This document shows positions 24,983 to 34,176 of a stretch of 64,000 nucleotides of DNA, piece after piece; the stretch's first letter is position 1, and the number at the start of each line of letters is the position of its first letter. Under the pieces are notes generated by a model that ran no database searches, had not been told where the DNA came from, and saw only the letters and a program-made list of their open reading frames with translations. The DNA lies in assembly GCF_900091415.1 (NCBI RefSeq), contig NZ_FMHU01000002.1:1736001-1800000 (forward strand), given 5' to 3'. The DNA is from Micromonospora inyonensis. Lineage in GTDB: Bacteria; Actinomycetota; Actinomycetes; Mycobacteriales; Micromonosporaceae. Both the position numbers and the translations under genes were made by a program.

Positions 24983-26002
24983 TCAGCCCTCCATCGGCAC
25001 GGTGGCGACGTTGTCGCGGGTGACCACGAGCGCGCCCGTGTCCACGTCCTTGATCTCGGTGCCGTTCTTCAGGTAGTCGGCGAGCAGCTTGACCGCCTGG
25101 TAGCCCTGCTCGGCCGGCCCCTGGCTGATGGTCAGGTCGACCACGCCGCCCTTGAGGTAGTCGACGGTCTGCGGCTGCACGTCGAAGCCCACCGAGTGGA
25201 TCTTCCCGGCCTTGCCGGACTGCTGGAGCCACTTGGCCCCGGCGGTGAAGCTGCAGCAGTCGAGGGAGACCAGAGCGACCGCGTCACCCTGCGCGGCCAT
25301 CGTCGACTCGATGGTGTTGTACGCCGCGCTCGGCTCGTTGCCGGTGTTCACCGGGCCGACGATCTGGAGGCCGGAGTCCTTCAGGCCGGTCTGCAAGCCG
25401 GTGAAGCGGTCGTTGGACCAGCCGGCGCCGGAGTCGACCGACACCACCACGACCTTGCCCTTCTTGCCCTTCAGCACGCCGAGCAGCTCCTTGGCGAGCG
25501 ACTCGCCGGAGGCGACGAGGTCCTGCCCGACGAAGCCCATCTGCTTGGACTCCGGGTTGTTCGTGTTGAACGAGATGATCGGGATGCCCGCGTCGTACGC
25601 CTGCGCGATGACCGGCTTCAGCGCGTCGTTGCTGGCCGAGGAGACCGCCAGGCCGTGGATCTGCTTCTGGTTGATCAGCGTCTGCAACTCGGCGACCTGG
25701 TCGGCGGCGTTGCCGCCGGTCGGGCCGATCATCTGCGCCTCGACGCCGAGTTCCTTCGCGCCACGCTCCATGCCCTGCCGGATCGGGACGGCGAAGGCCA
25801 GCGACGGGTCGTGGTAGCTGAGCCGGATCTTCAGCGGTTGTCCCTTGTCGACGGCGTCCTTGATGTAGTCGGCGAGCTGGAAGCCGCCGCTGTCGCCGCT
25901 GGAGGAGGTGCTGGCCGGGGTGACGGCGCCGCAGGCGCTGGCCAGCAGTGTGAGGCCGAGGGTGGCGGCGACCGCGATGCGGCGCCGGAGGGTGGGCTTC
26001 AT
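24983..26002 (-). CDS. rbsB: Sugar ABC transporter substrate-binding lipoprotein (RbsB-like)
   Basis: A 339-aa lipoprotein with a signal peptide ending in LLASAC at residues about 19-24. The mature protein is a periplasmic-binding-protein type I fold: GLAVSSASNDALKPVIAQAY, GIPIISFNTNNPESKQMGFV and VSVDSGAGWSNDRFTGLQ are the usual sugar-binding landmarks. It delivers a pentose-type sugar to the permease/ATPase encoded on either side. The odd double cysteine in SLDCCSFTAG may form a disulfide. Start at 26002 fits a signal peptide and a good purine-rich site just upstream. Confidence 0.93.
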   Translation of the reverse strand: MKPTLRRRIAVAATLGLTLLASACGAVTPASTSSSGDSGGFQLADYIKDAVDKGQPLKIRLSYHDPSLAFAVPIRQGMERGAKELGVEAQMIGPTGGNAADQVAELQTLINQKQIHGLAVSSASNDALKPVIAQAYDAGIPIISFNTNNPESKQMGFVGQDLVASGESLAKELLGVLKGKKGKVVVVSVDSGAGWSNDRFTGLQTGLKDSGLQIVGPVNTGNEPSAAYNTIESTMAAQGDAVALVSLDCCSFTAGAKWLQQSGKAGKIHSVGFDVQPQTVDYLKGGVVDLTISQGPAEQGYQAVKLLADYLKNGTEIKDVDTGALVVTRDNVATVPMEG

Positions 26003-26054
26003 CGGGGGGTGCTCCTTGGGTGTGGGGATGGGGGTGTGGTGCGGGTCGGGGCGG

Positions 26055-27086
<1,032 letters not shown>

Positions 27087-27091
27087 TGGTG

Positions 27092-28006
27092 TCATCTCCT
27101 CAGCAGGGCCGCGACGTCGTCCGGGTAGGGCAGGGCGGGGATCACCTCGGCGACTCCGACGGTGTGCGCGCCGGCCGCGGCGGCGAAGCGGACCGCGTCG
27201 GTGAGGGCGTCGCCCCGGGCGAGGGCGACGGCGAGCGCGCCGGTGAAGGCGTCCCCGGCGCCGGTGGTGTCGACCACGCGCGGCACCCGGACCGGGTCGA
27301 CCCGGACCCGTTGTCCGTCGTGGTCGACGAGCGCACCCTCGGCACCGAGGGTGAGCACGATCGTGCCGGCGTGCCGGGTGCGCATCAGGTCGACCAGTTC
27401 GTCGCCGGTGGCCGGGTCCTCCGGGTCGCGGCCGGTGAGCACCCGGGCCTCGCTGGCATTCGGCGTCACGACGTCGATCCAGCCCCACGCCTCGTCCGGC
27501 AGCCGGACGGCCGGCGCGGGGTTGAGCAGCGTCCGGACGCCGCGTTCGTGGGCGGTGCGCAGCGCCGTGACGGCGACCTCCAGCGGGATCTCCAGCGAGA
27601 CCACCACCAGGTCGGCGGCGGCGATTCGATCGGCGAAGCCGTCGACGTCGGCCGGGGTCAGCTCGTCGAGCGCGCCGGGGGCGATGGCGATCCGGTTCTC
27701 GCCCTGCTGGTCGACGAGGATGACGCCGACCATGGTGGCGGCGGCCCCGGTCGTCCGGACGCCGGTGGCGTCGATGCCCTCCTCTGCCCAGAGCTGTCGG
27801 GCGGCGGTGCCGAACTGGTCGGCGCCGACGGCGGTCAGCAGGCTGACCTCGGCACCGAGCCGGGCGGCGGCCACCGCCTGGTTCGAGCCCTTGCCTCCGT
27901 GTCCGGAGGCGAATCGACCCCCGGAGAGGGTCTCCCCGGCGACCGGCACCCGGGGCACCCGCATGGTGAGCCCGGCGCCGTAGCTGCCGATCACTGCAAT
28001 CTTCAT
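27092..28006 (-). CDS. rbsK: Ribokinase (PfkB family)
   Basis: A 304-aa PfkB sugar kinase with GHGGKGSNQAVAAARLG near residue 35 (sugar-binding signature 1) and DTTGAGDAFTGALAVAL near residue 240 (catalytic Asp and anion hole, signature 2); NPAP and VTPNASEA are intermediate landmarks. It phosphorylates the imported pentose at C5. The ATG at 28006 matches the family start (MKIAVIGSYG); upstream in-frame ATGs fall inside the repeat operator. It is the first gene of the operon, directly after the promoter. Confidence 0.94.
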   Translation of the reverse strand: MKIAVIGSYGAGLTMRVPRVPVAGETLSGGRFASGHGGKGSNQAVAAARLGAEVSLLTAVGADQFGTAARQLWAEEGIDATGVRTTGAAATMVGVILVDQQGENRIAIAPGALDELTPADVDGFADRIAAADLVVVSLEIPLEVAVTALRTAHERGVRTLLNPAPAVRLPDEAWGWIDVVTPNASEARVLTGRDPEDPATGDELVDLMRTRHAGTIVLTLGAEGALVDHDGQRVRVDPVRVPRVVDTTGAGDAFTGALAVALARGDALTDAVRFAAAAGAHTVGVAEVIPALPYPDDVAALLRR

Positions 28007-28020
28007 CCTGGGCCTCATGT

Positions 28021-28078
28021 TCATGGACAACCATGTACAACTGAGGGGACCATAGGGAGTGCGTCAGGGCGGTGTCAA
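28021..28078 (-). promoter_or_regulatory. Ribose operon promoter and 10-bp repeat operator
   Basis: Reading the minus strand, TTGACA at 28078-28073 is followed by an 18-nt spacer and TATGGT at 28054-28049, a near-consensus promoter. The predicted start point is near 28042, immediately followed by two 10-bp direct repeats TTGTACATGG and TTGTCCATGA (28040-28021). A repressor bound there would block elongation; the GntR/UTRA protein encoded at the operon end is the obvious candidate. The repeats fit the size of a GntR dimer site but binding is inferred. Confidence 0.72.
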
Positions 28079-28266
28079 TAGCGGCAGGGGTGGTCGCCGG
28101 AAGCAATCCGGAAATCCCGTGGGCACCCCCGCGTCACCCGGCGTGCTGCGGGAGGACGCTTGCGCGGGCGCTGCGCCCACCCCCGGCCGTGGAGTCCGGG
28201 GCGTGGGAACGGACGCAGGTCAGGAAGGCGTCACGGCATCCGGGGCGGGGCCGCCCGGGCTGCCCC

Positions 28267-29229
28267 TCAGCTGGTGACGTGCGCGTTTCCACCGGTCAGG
28301 CGGACGGTGAAGCCGTCCGTCCCCCGGTGCATCGTCACGTGGTTGCAGGACTGGTGGGTGATCCACAACCCGAGACCGCCGTTCGCGCCGTTGCCGGTGG
28401 GCAGCAGACCGGCGAACCGGTCCTTCGGGCCGTCACCGCCGTCATGGACGGTGACCACGATGCGGTCCGGCCCGCTCCAGAGCCGCAGCGCCACCGGTCG
28501 GCGTCCGTGCCGCAGCGCGTTGGTCACCGTCTCGCTCACCGCCACGACCAGGTCCTCGACGTCGTCGGGCGGCAGATGGCCCCGGTCGGCGTCGTACACC
28601 GCCGCGCGGGCCAGCGCCGGGCTCGGCTCGACCAGCTCCAGCAGGGGTGGCGTGTACTGGATCGGATCGGGCAGCGCCGGCCGGGGCTCGGTGAGATAGA
28701 CCAGCGGATCGGTGTACGTCTCGCTCGGCAGGTGCCGGCCGTCGGGCAGCGCGACCCGCGGGTGGGTCCGCAGCACGTCCGCCAGCACCGGCGCGGGCGT
28801 GATCCGCCGGTCGTAGGCGCACATGCTCCACAGGGGGAACTCGTCGTAGGCGTGGTTGATCGCCGACTCGTACCGGGCCCACCAGTCCCAGGTCGCGCCG
28901 AGGGCGGCCGGGGCGAGCTCGCCGACGATCCGGATCTGCCCGGCCCCGGCGCCGACGTGCTCGGCCAGCAGCCGCCGGTACGACCGGATCGCGGCCGTCG
29001 GCCGGGCGTAGACGTCCCCGCCGGGGAGGAACCGCACCCCCGAGTCGGCCGGCAACGCCGACCGGAGCAGTGCCGCGTGGCGCTCGCCGAAGGAGACCAG
29101 GGTCGGCTCGCCCGCCTCGATTCCGCCGAGCAGGAAGGGCAGCACCACGGCGAGCAGTTCCTCATCGGACTCGTAGCAGATCGCCTCGTGGAAGTAGCCG
29201 ACGTGCCCGGCGGCGGCACCCGTCCTCAA
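28267..29229 (-). CDS. MEDS-domain sensor fused to anti-sigma-type ATPase
   Basis: A 320-aa protein. The N-terminal ~200 residues match the MEDS (DcmR-like sensory) domain: HVGYFHEAICYESDEELLAVVLPFLLGGI, then the WSMCAYDRRITPAPVLAD segment that its partner also carries. The C-terminal ~120 residues are an HATPase_c_2 domain with N-box SETVTNALRHG and the glycine-rich GNGANGGLGLW. MEDS domains are thought to sense small organic ligands; the ATPase half resembles RsbW-type kinases that control STAS proteins. The TTG start overlaps the stop codon of the MEDS-STAS gene (TTGA), so the two are a coupled sensory pair. Confidence 0.87.
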   Translation of the reverse strand: MRTGAAAGHVGYFHEAICYESDEELLAVVLPFLLGGIEAGEPTLVSFGERHAALLRSALPADSGVRFLPGGDVYARPTAAIRSYRRLLAEHVGAGAGQIRIVGELAPAALGATWDWWARYESAINHAYDEFPLWSMCAYDRRITPAPVLADVLRTHPRVALPDGRHLPSETYTDPLVYLTEPRPALPDPIQYTPPLLELVEPSPALARAAVYDADRGHLPPDDVEDLVVAVSETVTNALRHGRRPVALRLWSGPDRIVVTVHDGGDGPKDRFAGLLPTGNGANGGLGLWITHQSCNHVTMHRGTDGFTVRLTGGNAHVTS

Positions 29230-30062
29230 CGGGTCACCTCGACGTCCAGTTCGGGAAGGTCGAGCAGCTCGGCGACCCGGGCGGCGGCGGACCGGGAGGT
29301 TCGCAGGACTGCCACGGCACCCCGTGCGCGGGCGTGGTCCCGCAGGTGGATCAGGTTGCGGTGGTCGATGAAGCGCAGGTCGGTCGCCTCCACCACCAGC
29401 CGACCGGCGGCCGGGCGAGGGTCGGCGCGCTCGAGTGCGGCCCGGAACAGGTCGTGGTTCGAGGCGTCCAGTTCCCCGACGAGTGCCGCGTGACCGTCGC
29501 CCGGCGTCTCGGCGTAGAGCCGGAAGAGGACGTCGTCGGCGTTGTTGCCCGGATGCAGGCAGGCCAGTTCCCGGACGGCCTCGTCGCCCAACAGCCGCCG
29601 GTCGTAGGCGCACATGGCCGACATCGGTCGGACGCGCATGTACCGGTCGATGAGGTGTTCGTACCGGGCGAAGGCGTCCCGCTGCGCCGGGGTGCGCACC
29701 AGCGCGGTGGCGTCGGCGGCCACCCGCAGTCCGGTGTGGCCGGCGGCCAGGGCGTCCTCCGTCGCGGTCGCGTAGGCCCGCACCTGGTCGTCGGGGTCCA
29801 CGATGTGGTCGTGGGCGTAGGCCGAGCCCAACGGGACGATCCGGGCGGCACCCCGGCGGATGGCGTCCCGGATCAGGGGCTCCTCCCGCAGTTGGTCGGC
29901 GACCGGGTCCGGCTCGGACGTGACGTACCAGATCCGCTCCCCGAGGGCGAGGCCCTCCAGGAGGAAGGCCCGTGCCTGGGCGTGCAGGGCCGCGCGGTCG
30001 TCGTACCGCCAGCACACGTGCTGGTACGCCGCCTGCCGCGATCGACCGTTCACCCCGGACAC
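29226..30062 (-). CDS. MEDS-domain protein with C-terminal STAS domain
   Basis: A protein of about 278 aa. The MEDS domain begins with AYQHVCWRYDDRAALHAQARAFL, and contains IWYVTSEP and MSAMCAYDRRLLGDEAVRELACLHP; the C-terminal ~85 residues are STAS-like (VGELDASNHDLFRAAL, VEATDLRFIDHRNLI). Anti-sigma-antagonist STAS domains are phosphorylated by RsbW-type kinases, and the next gene encodes such a kinase fused to the same MEDS domain. A single signal could thus control both kinase and substrate. The start is one of two GTG codons (30062 or 30053); TACACT at 30079-30074 lies just upstream, suggesting a very short or absent leader. Confidence 0.85.
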   Translation of the reverse strand: MSGVNGRSRQAAYQHVCWRYDDRAALHAQARAFLLEGLALGERIWYVTSEPDPVADQLREEPLIRDAIRRGAARIVPLGSAYAHDHIVDPDDQVRAYATATEDALAAGHTGLRVAADATALVRTPAQRDAFARYEHLIDRYMRVRPMSAMCAYDRRLLGDEAVRELACLHPGNNADDVLFRLYAETPGDGHAALVGELDASNHDLFRAALERADPRPAAGRLVVEATDLRFIDHRNLIHLRDHARARGAVAVLRTSRSAAARVAELLDLPELDVEVTR

Positions 30063-30153
30063 CCCATGGTGGCAGTGTAGGCCGGTCCGGCGGGGGGTCA
30101 TCCCGCTGGCAGCATCTCCGCCGGACCGGGGGTGGGCCCGTCCGGATCGCCGA

Positions 30154-30182
30154 TTGACCCAATAATCGACGGATGTCATTGT
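30154..30182 (+). promoter_or_regulatory. Possible promoter of the M28 peptidase gene
   Basis: TTGACC at 30154-30159, a 17-nt spacer and CATTGT at 30177-30182 lie about 30 nt before the gene's AGGAGG site. The -35 is good, the -10 poor, so this is tentative. Confidence 0.4.
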
Positions 30183-30210
30183 CTGGGCACATCCCCACCC
30201 AGGAGGCTCC

Positions 30211-31653
30211 ATGAGAGGCAGAACGCTGACCGCAGTCCTGGCGCTCGCCGTCGCGACCGCGCTGACGGTGACGCCCGTCGCGTCGCCGGCCTCCCCGTCC
30301 GCGTCGACGCGGACGGTCGTCCCGGCTCCCGTCGTCACCCTCGCCGCCCCGGACATCGCGGTGGCCAACGTCCAGGCCCATCTGACCCAGTTCCAGACCA
30401 TCGCTCAGCAGAACGGCGGCCACCGCCGGGCGGGGTCCGCCGGCCACACCGCCTCGGTCGCGTACGTCAGGGCCAAGCTCCAGGCGGCCGGCTACACGGT
30501 CACCGAGCAGGTCTGCACGACCTGCGTGTACCGCTCCAACAACCTCATCGCCGAGTGGCCGGCCGGTCCCACCGACCAGGTGGTGATGTTCGGCGCCCAC
30601 CTCGACGGCGTGTCCGCCGGCCCCGGCATCAACGACAACGCCTCCGGATCGGCGGTCCTGTTGGAGAACGCGCTGGTGCTCGCGCAGCAGCGGCCGACGA
30701 TGACCAAGCGGGTCCGGTTCGCCTGGTGGACCCACGAGGAACAGGGTCTCAACGGCTCCGAGTTCTACGTCAACTCGCTCAGCGCCACCCAGCGCGGCTA
30801 CCTCAAGGGCTACTACAACTTCGACATGGTCGGCTCGCTGAACGCCGGCTACTTCATCAACCGGATCACCTCGACCACCGCCGTGCCGCTCAAGGCGTAC
30901 TGGGACTCCCTCGGGCTCCAGCCGGAGGAGAACGTCGAGGGGCAGGGCCGCTCCGACGACTACCCGTTCCAGCAGGCCGGCATCCCCACCTCCGGCTACG
31001 CCGCCGGCGCGAGCGCCCGCAAGACCAGCACCCAGGCCGCCAAGTGGGGCGGCACCGCCGGTTCGTCGTACGACCCGTGCTACCACCGTTCGTGCGACAC
31101 CACCAGCAACGTCAGCGCGACGGTGCTGAACCGCAACGCCGACGGGGTCGCGTACGCCATCTGGCAGCTCGCGGTGGGCGGCGGCACGCCCGGTCCCTGC
31201 ACCGGCGGGGAGGCGGTCGGCAACGGCTCGTTCGAGAACGGCACCGCGCCGTGGACCGGCTCCACCGGCGTGATCACCAACTCCACCGGGCAGCCGGCGC
31301 GGACCGGCGCGTACAAGGCTTGGCACAACGGGGACGGCACCACCCGGACCGAGACGCTGTCCCAGTCGGTCACCCTGCCGGCCGGGTGTACGACCTACAC
31401 CCTCACCTTCCACCTGCACATCGACACCGCCGAGACCACCAGCATCCGGGTCTACGACCGGCTCACCGTGCAGCTCGGCGGGGCCACCCTGGCCACGTAC
31501 TCCAACCTGAACGCCGCCGCCGGCTACGTCACCCGCACGTTCGACGTCGCCGCGTACGCCGGGCAGACGGTGACGCTCACCTTCACCGGCACCGAGGACG
31601 CCAGCCTCCAGACCAGCTTCGTCGTCGACGACGTGACCCTGCAGGCCAGCTGA
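30211..31653 (+). CDS. Secreted M28-family zinc aminopeptidase
   Basis: A 480-aa exported enzyme. Residues 1-31 are a signal peptide ([20 protein letters not shown], then Ala/Ser-rich cleavage region). The M28 domain has the metal and catalytic residues in [23 protein letters not shown] (His, Asp) and [20 protein letters not shown] [15 protein letters not shown] (general-base Glu and metal Glu), [12 protein letters not shown] YYNFDMVGS, and the late His in [12 protein letters not shown]-terminal ~140-residue beta-sandwich ([16 protein letters not shown] onward) resembles carbohydrate- or protein-binding modules of secreted actinobacterial peptidases. The start has AGGAGG a few nt upstream. 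A stem-loop terminator follows. It probably releases N-terminal amino acids from extracellular peptides. Confidence 0.94.
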   Translation: MRGRTLTAVLALAVATALTVTPVASPASPSASTRTVVPAPVVTLAAPDIAVANVQAHLTQFQTIAQQNGGHRRAGSAGHTASVAYVRAKLQAAGYTVTEQVCTTCVYRSNNLIAEWPAGPTDQVVMFGAHLDGVSAGPGINDNASGSAVLLENALVLAQQRPTMTKRVRFAWWTHEEQGLNGSEFYVNSLSATQRGYLKGYYNFDMVGSLNAGYFINRITSTTAVPLKAYWDSLGLQPEENVEGQGRSDDYPFQQAGIPTSGYAAGASARKTSTQAAKWGGTAGSSYDPCYHRSCDTTSNVSATVLNRNADGVAYAIWQLAVGGGTPGPCTGGEAVGNGSFENGTAPWTGSTGVITNSTGQPARTGAYKAWHNGDGTTRTETLSQSVTLPAGCTTYTLTFHLHIDTAETTSIRVYDRLTVQLGGATLATYSNLNAAAGYVTRTFDVAAYAGQTVTLTFTGTEDASLQTSFVVDDVTLQAS

Positions 31654-31661
31654 CCGGGTCG

Positions 31662-31690
31662 GGGTCTCCCGCCGTCGGGGCGGGAGACCC
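31662..31690 (+). terminator. Stem-loop terminator after the M28 peptidase gene
   Basis: A perfect 12-bp stem (31662-31673 GGGTCTCCCGCC with 31679-31690) encloses a 5-nt loop and starts 9 nt after the stop codon. A pyrimidine-rich CTCTCCC follows. It lies between convergent genes and may act in both directions. Confidence 0.85.
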
Positions 31691-31729
31691 CTCTCCCGTC
31701 GTACGCCCCCCCCGCCGGGGGCGGTCCGG

Positions 31730-33313
31730 TCAGTGCTGCGCGGTCGCCGAGGGCGGGGCGCTGCCGCCCTGCGGGACCTCCGCCGTCATCAACCGGATGA
31801 TCTCCTCGCGGTCGGCTGCCGACGGCAGCCCCCACTCCGGCCGGTAGCCGTGCACCTCGGCCAGCGGCGTGGAGGCGGTCCGGCCGTCGAGCATCTCCAC
31901 CGCGTCGGTGGCGATCAGCCCCGGGTGTTCGACCCCGCACGCCTCGGCCACCTTCATCAGGTCGCGCCGCAACGTCCGGATGTAGTTCGCCGCCCGGACC
32001 GACTTGAGCGCGGGGTCCAGCCCCCGCGCCAGCCAGGGGTTCTGGGTGGCGACGCCGGTCGGGCAGGTGTCGGTGTGGCACTTCTGGGCCTGGATACAGC
32101 CGATTGCCAGCATCGCCTCGCGGCCGACGTTGACCAGGTCGCAGCCGAGCGCGAAGGCCACGATCGCGTTGTCCGGCAAGCCGAGCTTCCCCGCCCCGAC
32201 GAAGACGACCCGCTCGTGCAGGCCCCGCTCGGCGAAGGTCCGGTAGACCCGGGCGAAGCCCTGCTGGAAGGGGAGCGAGACCGAGTCGGTGAAGATCAGG
32301 GGCGCCGCCCCGGTCCCGGCCTCGCCACCGTCGACGGTGACGAAGTCGACGCCCCGCCCGGTGTCCCGCATGAGGTCGGCTAGCTCCTCCCAGAAGGTGA
32401 GGTCACCGACGGCGGACTTGATCCCGACCGGCAGCCCGGTCTCGGCGGCGAGCAGCTCGACCCAGTCGAGGAGACTGTCGCAGTCGGAGAACTCGGCGTG
32501 CCGGGACGGGCTCACGCAGTCGCGGCCCGGCGAGATGCCCCGGGTCTCGGCGATCTCCGCCGACACCTTCGCCCCCGGCAGCAGCCCGCCGAGGCTGGGC
32601 TTCGCGCCCTGGCTGAGCTTGATCTCCAGCGCGCGTACCGGTGCGCCCGCCACCACCTCCCGGAGCCGGTCCAGGCTGAACCGGCCGTGCTCGTCCCGGC
32701 AGCCGAAGTAGGCGGTGCCGAGCTGGAAGACCAGCTCTCCGCCCCGGCGGTGGTACGGCGACAGCCCTCCCTCGCCGGTGTTCTGGAGGCAGCCGGCCAG
32801 CGCCGCGCCCCGGTTCAGTGCCTCGACGGCGTTGCCGGAGAGCGAGCCGAAGCTCATTGCGGAGATGTTCACCGCCGAGTCGGGGCGGAATGCCTTCGGC
32901 CGTCCCCGGGCCGCACCGAGCACCTTCGCGCACGGCAGCCACACCTCGTGTCCGGCCGCCGGGGACGACGGTGGCACGGCCCGACCGAAGGTGCGGTGCT
33001 TGATGATCGGATACCCGGGGGTGTACTCGATGTCGTTGTCGGTGCCGAACCCGAAGTAGTTGTTCTCCTTCTTCGCCGACGCGTACACCCAGCGTCGCTG
33101 GTCGCGGGTGAAGGGTCGTTCCTCGTTGTTGCCCGCCACGATGTACTGGCGCAGCTCCGGCCCGATGGATTCGAGCAGGTACCGGGCGCGGCCCAGCACC
33201 GGAAAGGTGCGCAGCAGGGCGTGGTCGCGTTGGAGGAGGTCGTGTGCGGCGAGGGCCGCCAGCGCTGCGGCGGCGGCGGGTACGGCTCGACGTGCCCAGG
33301 TCATGCCGGTCAC
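31730..33313 (-). CDS. FMN-binding glutamate synthase-like protein
   Basis: A 527-aa protein with an N-terminal hydrophobic/Ala-rich segment (VPAAAAALAALAAHDLL) and a central FMN/iron-sulfur glutamate-synthase domain: KENNYFGFGTDNDIEYT, ISAMSFGSLSGNAVEALNRGA, GEGGLSPYHRRGGELVFQLGT, GIKSAVGDLTFW, TVDGGEAGTGAAPLIF and CIQAQKCHTDTCPTG (cysteines of the 3Fe-4S cluster). Family members of this size are stand-alone GltB synthase domains lacking the glutaminase half; the electron donor and true substrate are not established. The N-terminal segment may anchor it to the membrane. It is divergent from the Phd-like gene. Confidence 0.9.
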   Translation of the reverse strand: MTGMTWARRAVPAAAAALAALAAHDLLQRDHALLRTFPVLGRARYLLESIGPELRQYIVAGNNEERPFTRDQRRWVYASAKKENNYFGFGTDNDIEYTPGYPIIKHRTFGRAVPPSSPAAGHEVWLPCAKVLGAARGRPKAFRPDSAVNISAMSFGSLSGNAVEALNRGAALAGCLQNTGEGGLSPYHRRGGELVFQLGTAYFGCRDEHGRFSLDRLREVVAGAPVRALEIKLSQGAKPSLGGLLPGAKVSAEIAETRGISPGRDCVSPSRHAEFSDCDSLLDWVELLAAETGLPVGIKSAVGDLTFWEELADLMRDTGRGVDFVTVDGGEAGTGAAPLIFTDSVSLPFQQGFARVYRTFAERGLHERVVFVGAGKLGLPDNAIVAFALGCDLVNVGREAMLAIGCIQAQKCHTDTCPTGVATQNPWLARGLDPALKSVRAANYIRTLRRDLMKVAEACGVEHPGLIATDAVEMLDGRTASTPLAEVHGYRPEWGLPSAADREEIIRLMTAEVPQGGSAPPSATAQH

Positions 33314-33420
33314 TCTTTCCGCGATCGGTCGCGCTCAAACTGGGCCGGAGTCCCGTCCTCGTTCCGGCGCGGCACACAGTCACCGCGTTAAATGTCGTAC
33401 CCCGGTTGCAGCATGTCCCT

Positions 33421-33834
33421 ATGGCTGCTCCCGCTCTGGCACCTGGCCACGACCGGCCCCGCTCACTGCCGCTGCGCGAGGTCCGTACCCGGCTGACCCA
33501 GTTGGTCGCGATGGCCGAACTGACCGACACGGTCACCCTGGTCACCCGCGACGGCGACCCCCGACCCATCGCCGCGATCGTGCCGGCGACCGCCGCCCGG
33601 AGTGCCGCCCAGGCCCGGGCCGACGCCGACCGGGTCGCGGCGGTCACCGCCGGCTGGGCCCGTCGCCTCGACGAGACGCACCGGCAGAGTGCCCGCCGGC
33701 ACGCCGCCGAACTGCGGGCCGTCACCGACGCGCTCGCCGAGGTGTGGGCCGAACTCGACCGTCGGGTCACGCCGGGCAGCGACCCGACGCTGGCCCGGCT
33801 CCGCGCCGCGCACGCCGACCTCCTGCGCGACTGA
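33421..33834 (+). CDS. Phd/YefM-like antitoxin-type protein
   Basis: A 137-aa protein. Residues ~17-53 match the Phd-type prevent-host-death fold (LPLREVRTRLTQLVAMAELT, VTLVTRDGDPRPIAAIVPA), which dimerises and binds DNA. The remaining ~80 residues are Ala/Arg-rich helix unlike classic Phd toxin-binding tails. No PIN, RelE, Doc or other toxin gene follows, so it may be an orphan DNA-binding protein. An upstream in-frame GTG is possible; the ATG at 33421 has CAGCAT 6 nt upstream and no Shine-Dalgarno. Divergent from the glutamate synthase-like gene. Confidence 0.7.
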   Translation: MAAPALAPGHDRPRSLPLREVRTRLTQLVAMAELTDTVTLVTRDGDPRPIAAIVPATAARSAAQARADADRVAAVTAGWARRLDETHRQSARRHAAELRAVTDALAEVWAELDRRVTPGSDPTLARLRAAHADLLRD

Positions 33835-34176
33835 CCACCGCTGCCGCCCAGCACGGCGGCGGGTACGCCGTGCCCCGTCGACCGACCCGGTCCGTGGCGT
33901 GCGGTCCGCGCGTTGCCTTCGGCGTGTCGGGGACGGGCGAGGGTGAGGCGTCCCGCTGCCTGTCGAGCTGCCCCGCTTGTGCTACCGCCCCTGCGGCCGA
34001 CCGCCCGCCCCGCCGCCTGTCCGGCCCGCCAACTCCGTCCGTCCCGCCTGTCGGCCCGCCAACTCCGTCCGTCCCTGCCCTCTCGTGCCCGTCCACCAGG
34101 TCGGTCCGCCCGTCGGCTCTGCCCGCGTCGGCCCGGTCCTCCGGGCGGTGCTGGGCCCGCCGCGACGTCCCGTTCC
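33835..34176. other. Gene-poor spacer between the Phd-like gene and the TDO-like gene
   Basis: I see no supported gene here; both strands read as low-complexity Pro/Arg/Ser translations. The stretch is C- and GCC-rich and contains a tandem duplication at 34014-34074 and simple CCGTCC/CTCGTGCCC-type repeats. It probably holds the promoter of the TDO-like gene in its last 100 nt, but no clear hexamers are visible. Confidence 0.6.
34014..34074. repeat. Imperfect 31/30-bp tandem duplication
   Basis: A 31-bp unit beginning CGCCTGTCCGGCCCGCCAAC (34014-34044) is followed at once by a second copy of 30 bp (34045-34074) that lacks one C. The rest of the unit is identical. It lies in non-coding spacer upstream of the TDO-like gene and may reflect slippage. 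Confidence 0.85.

Noticed and set aside
29230..31419. Long upstream extension of the MEDS-ATPase frame
   Set aside because: It runs antisense through the MEDS-STAS and M28 genes without domain similarity; the TTG start at 29229, coupled to the preceding stop, explains the gene.
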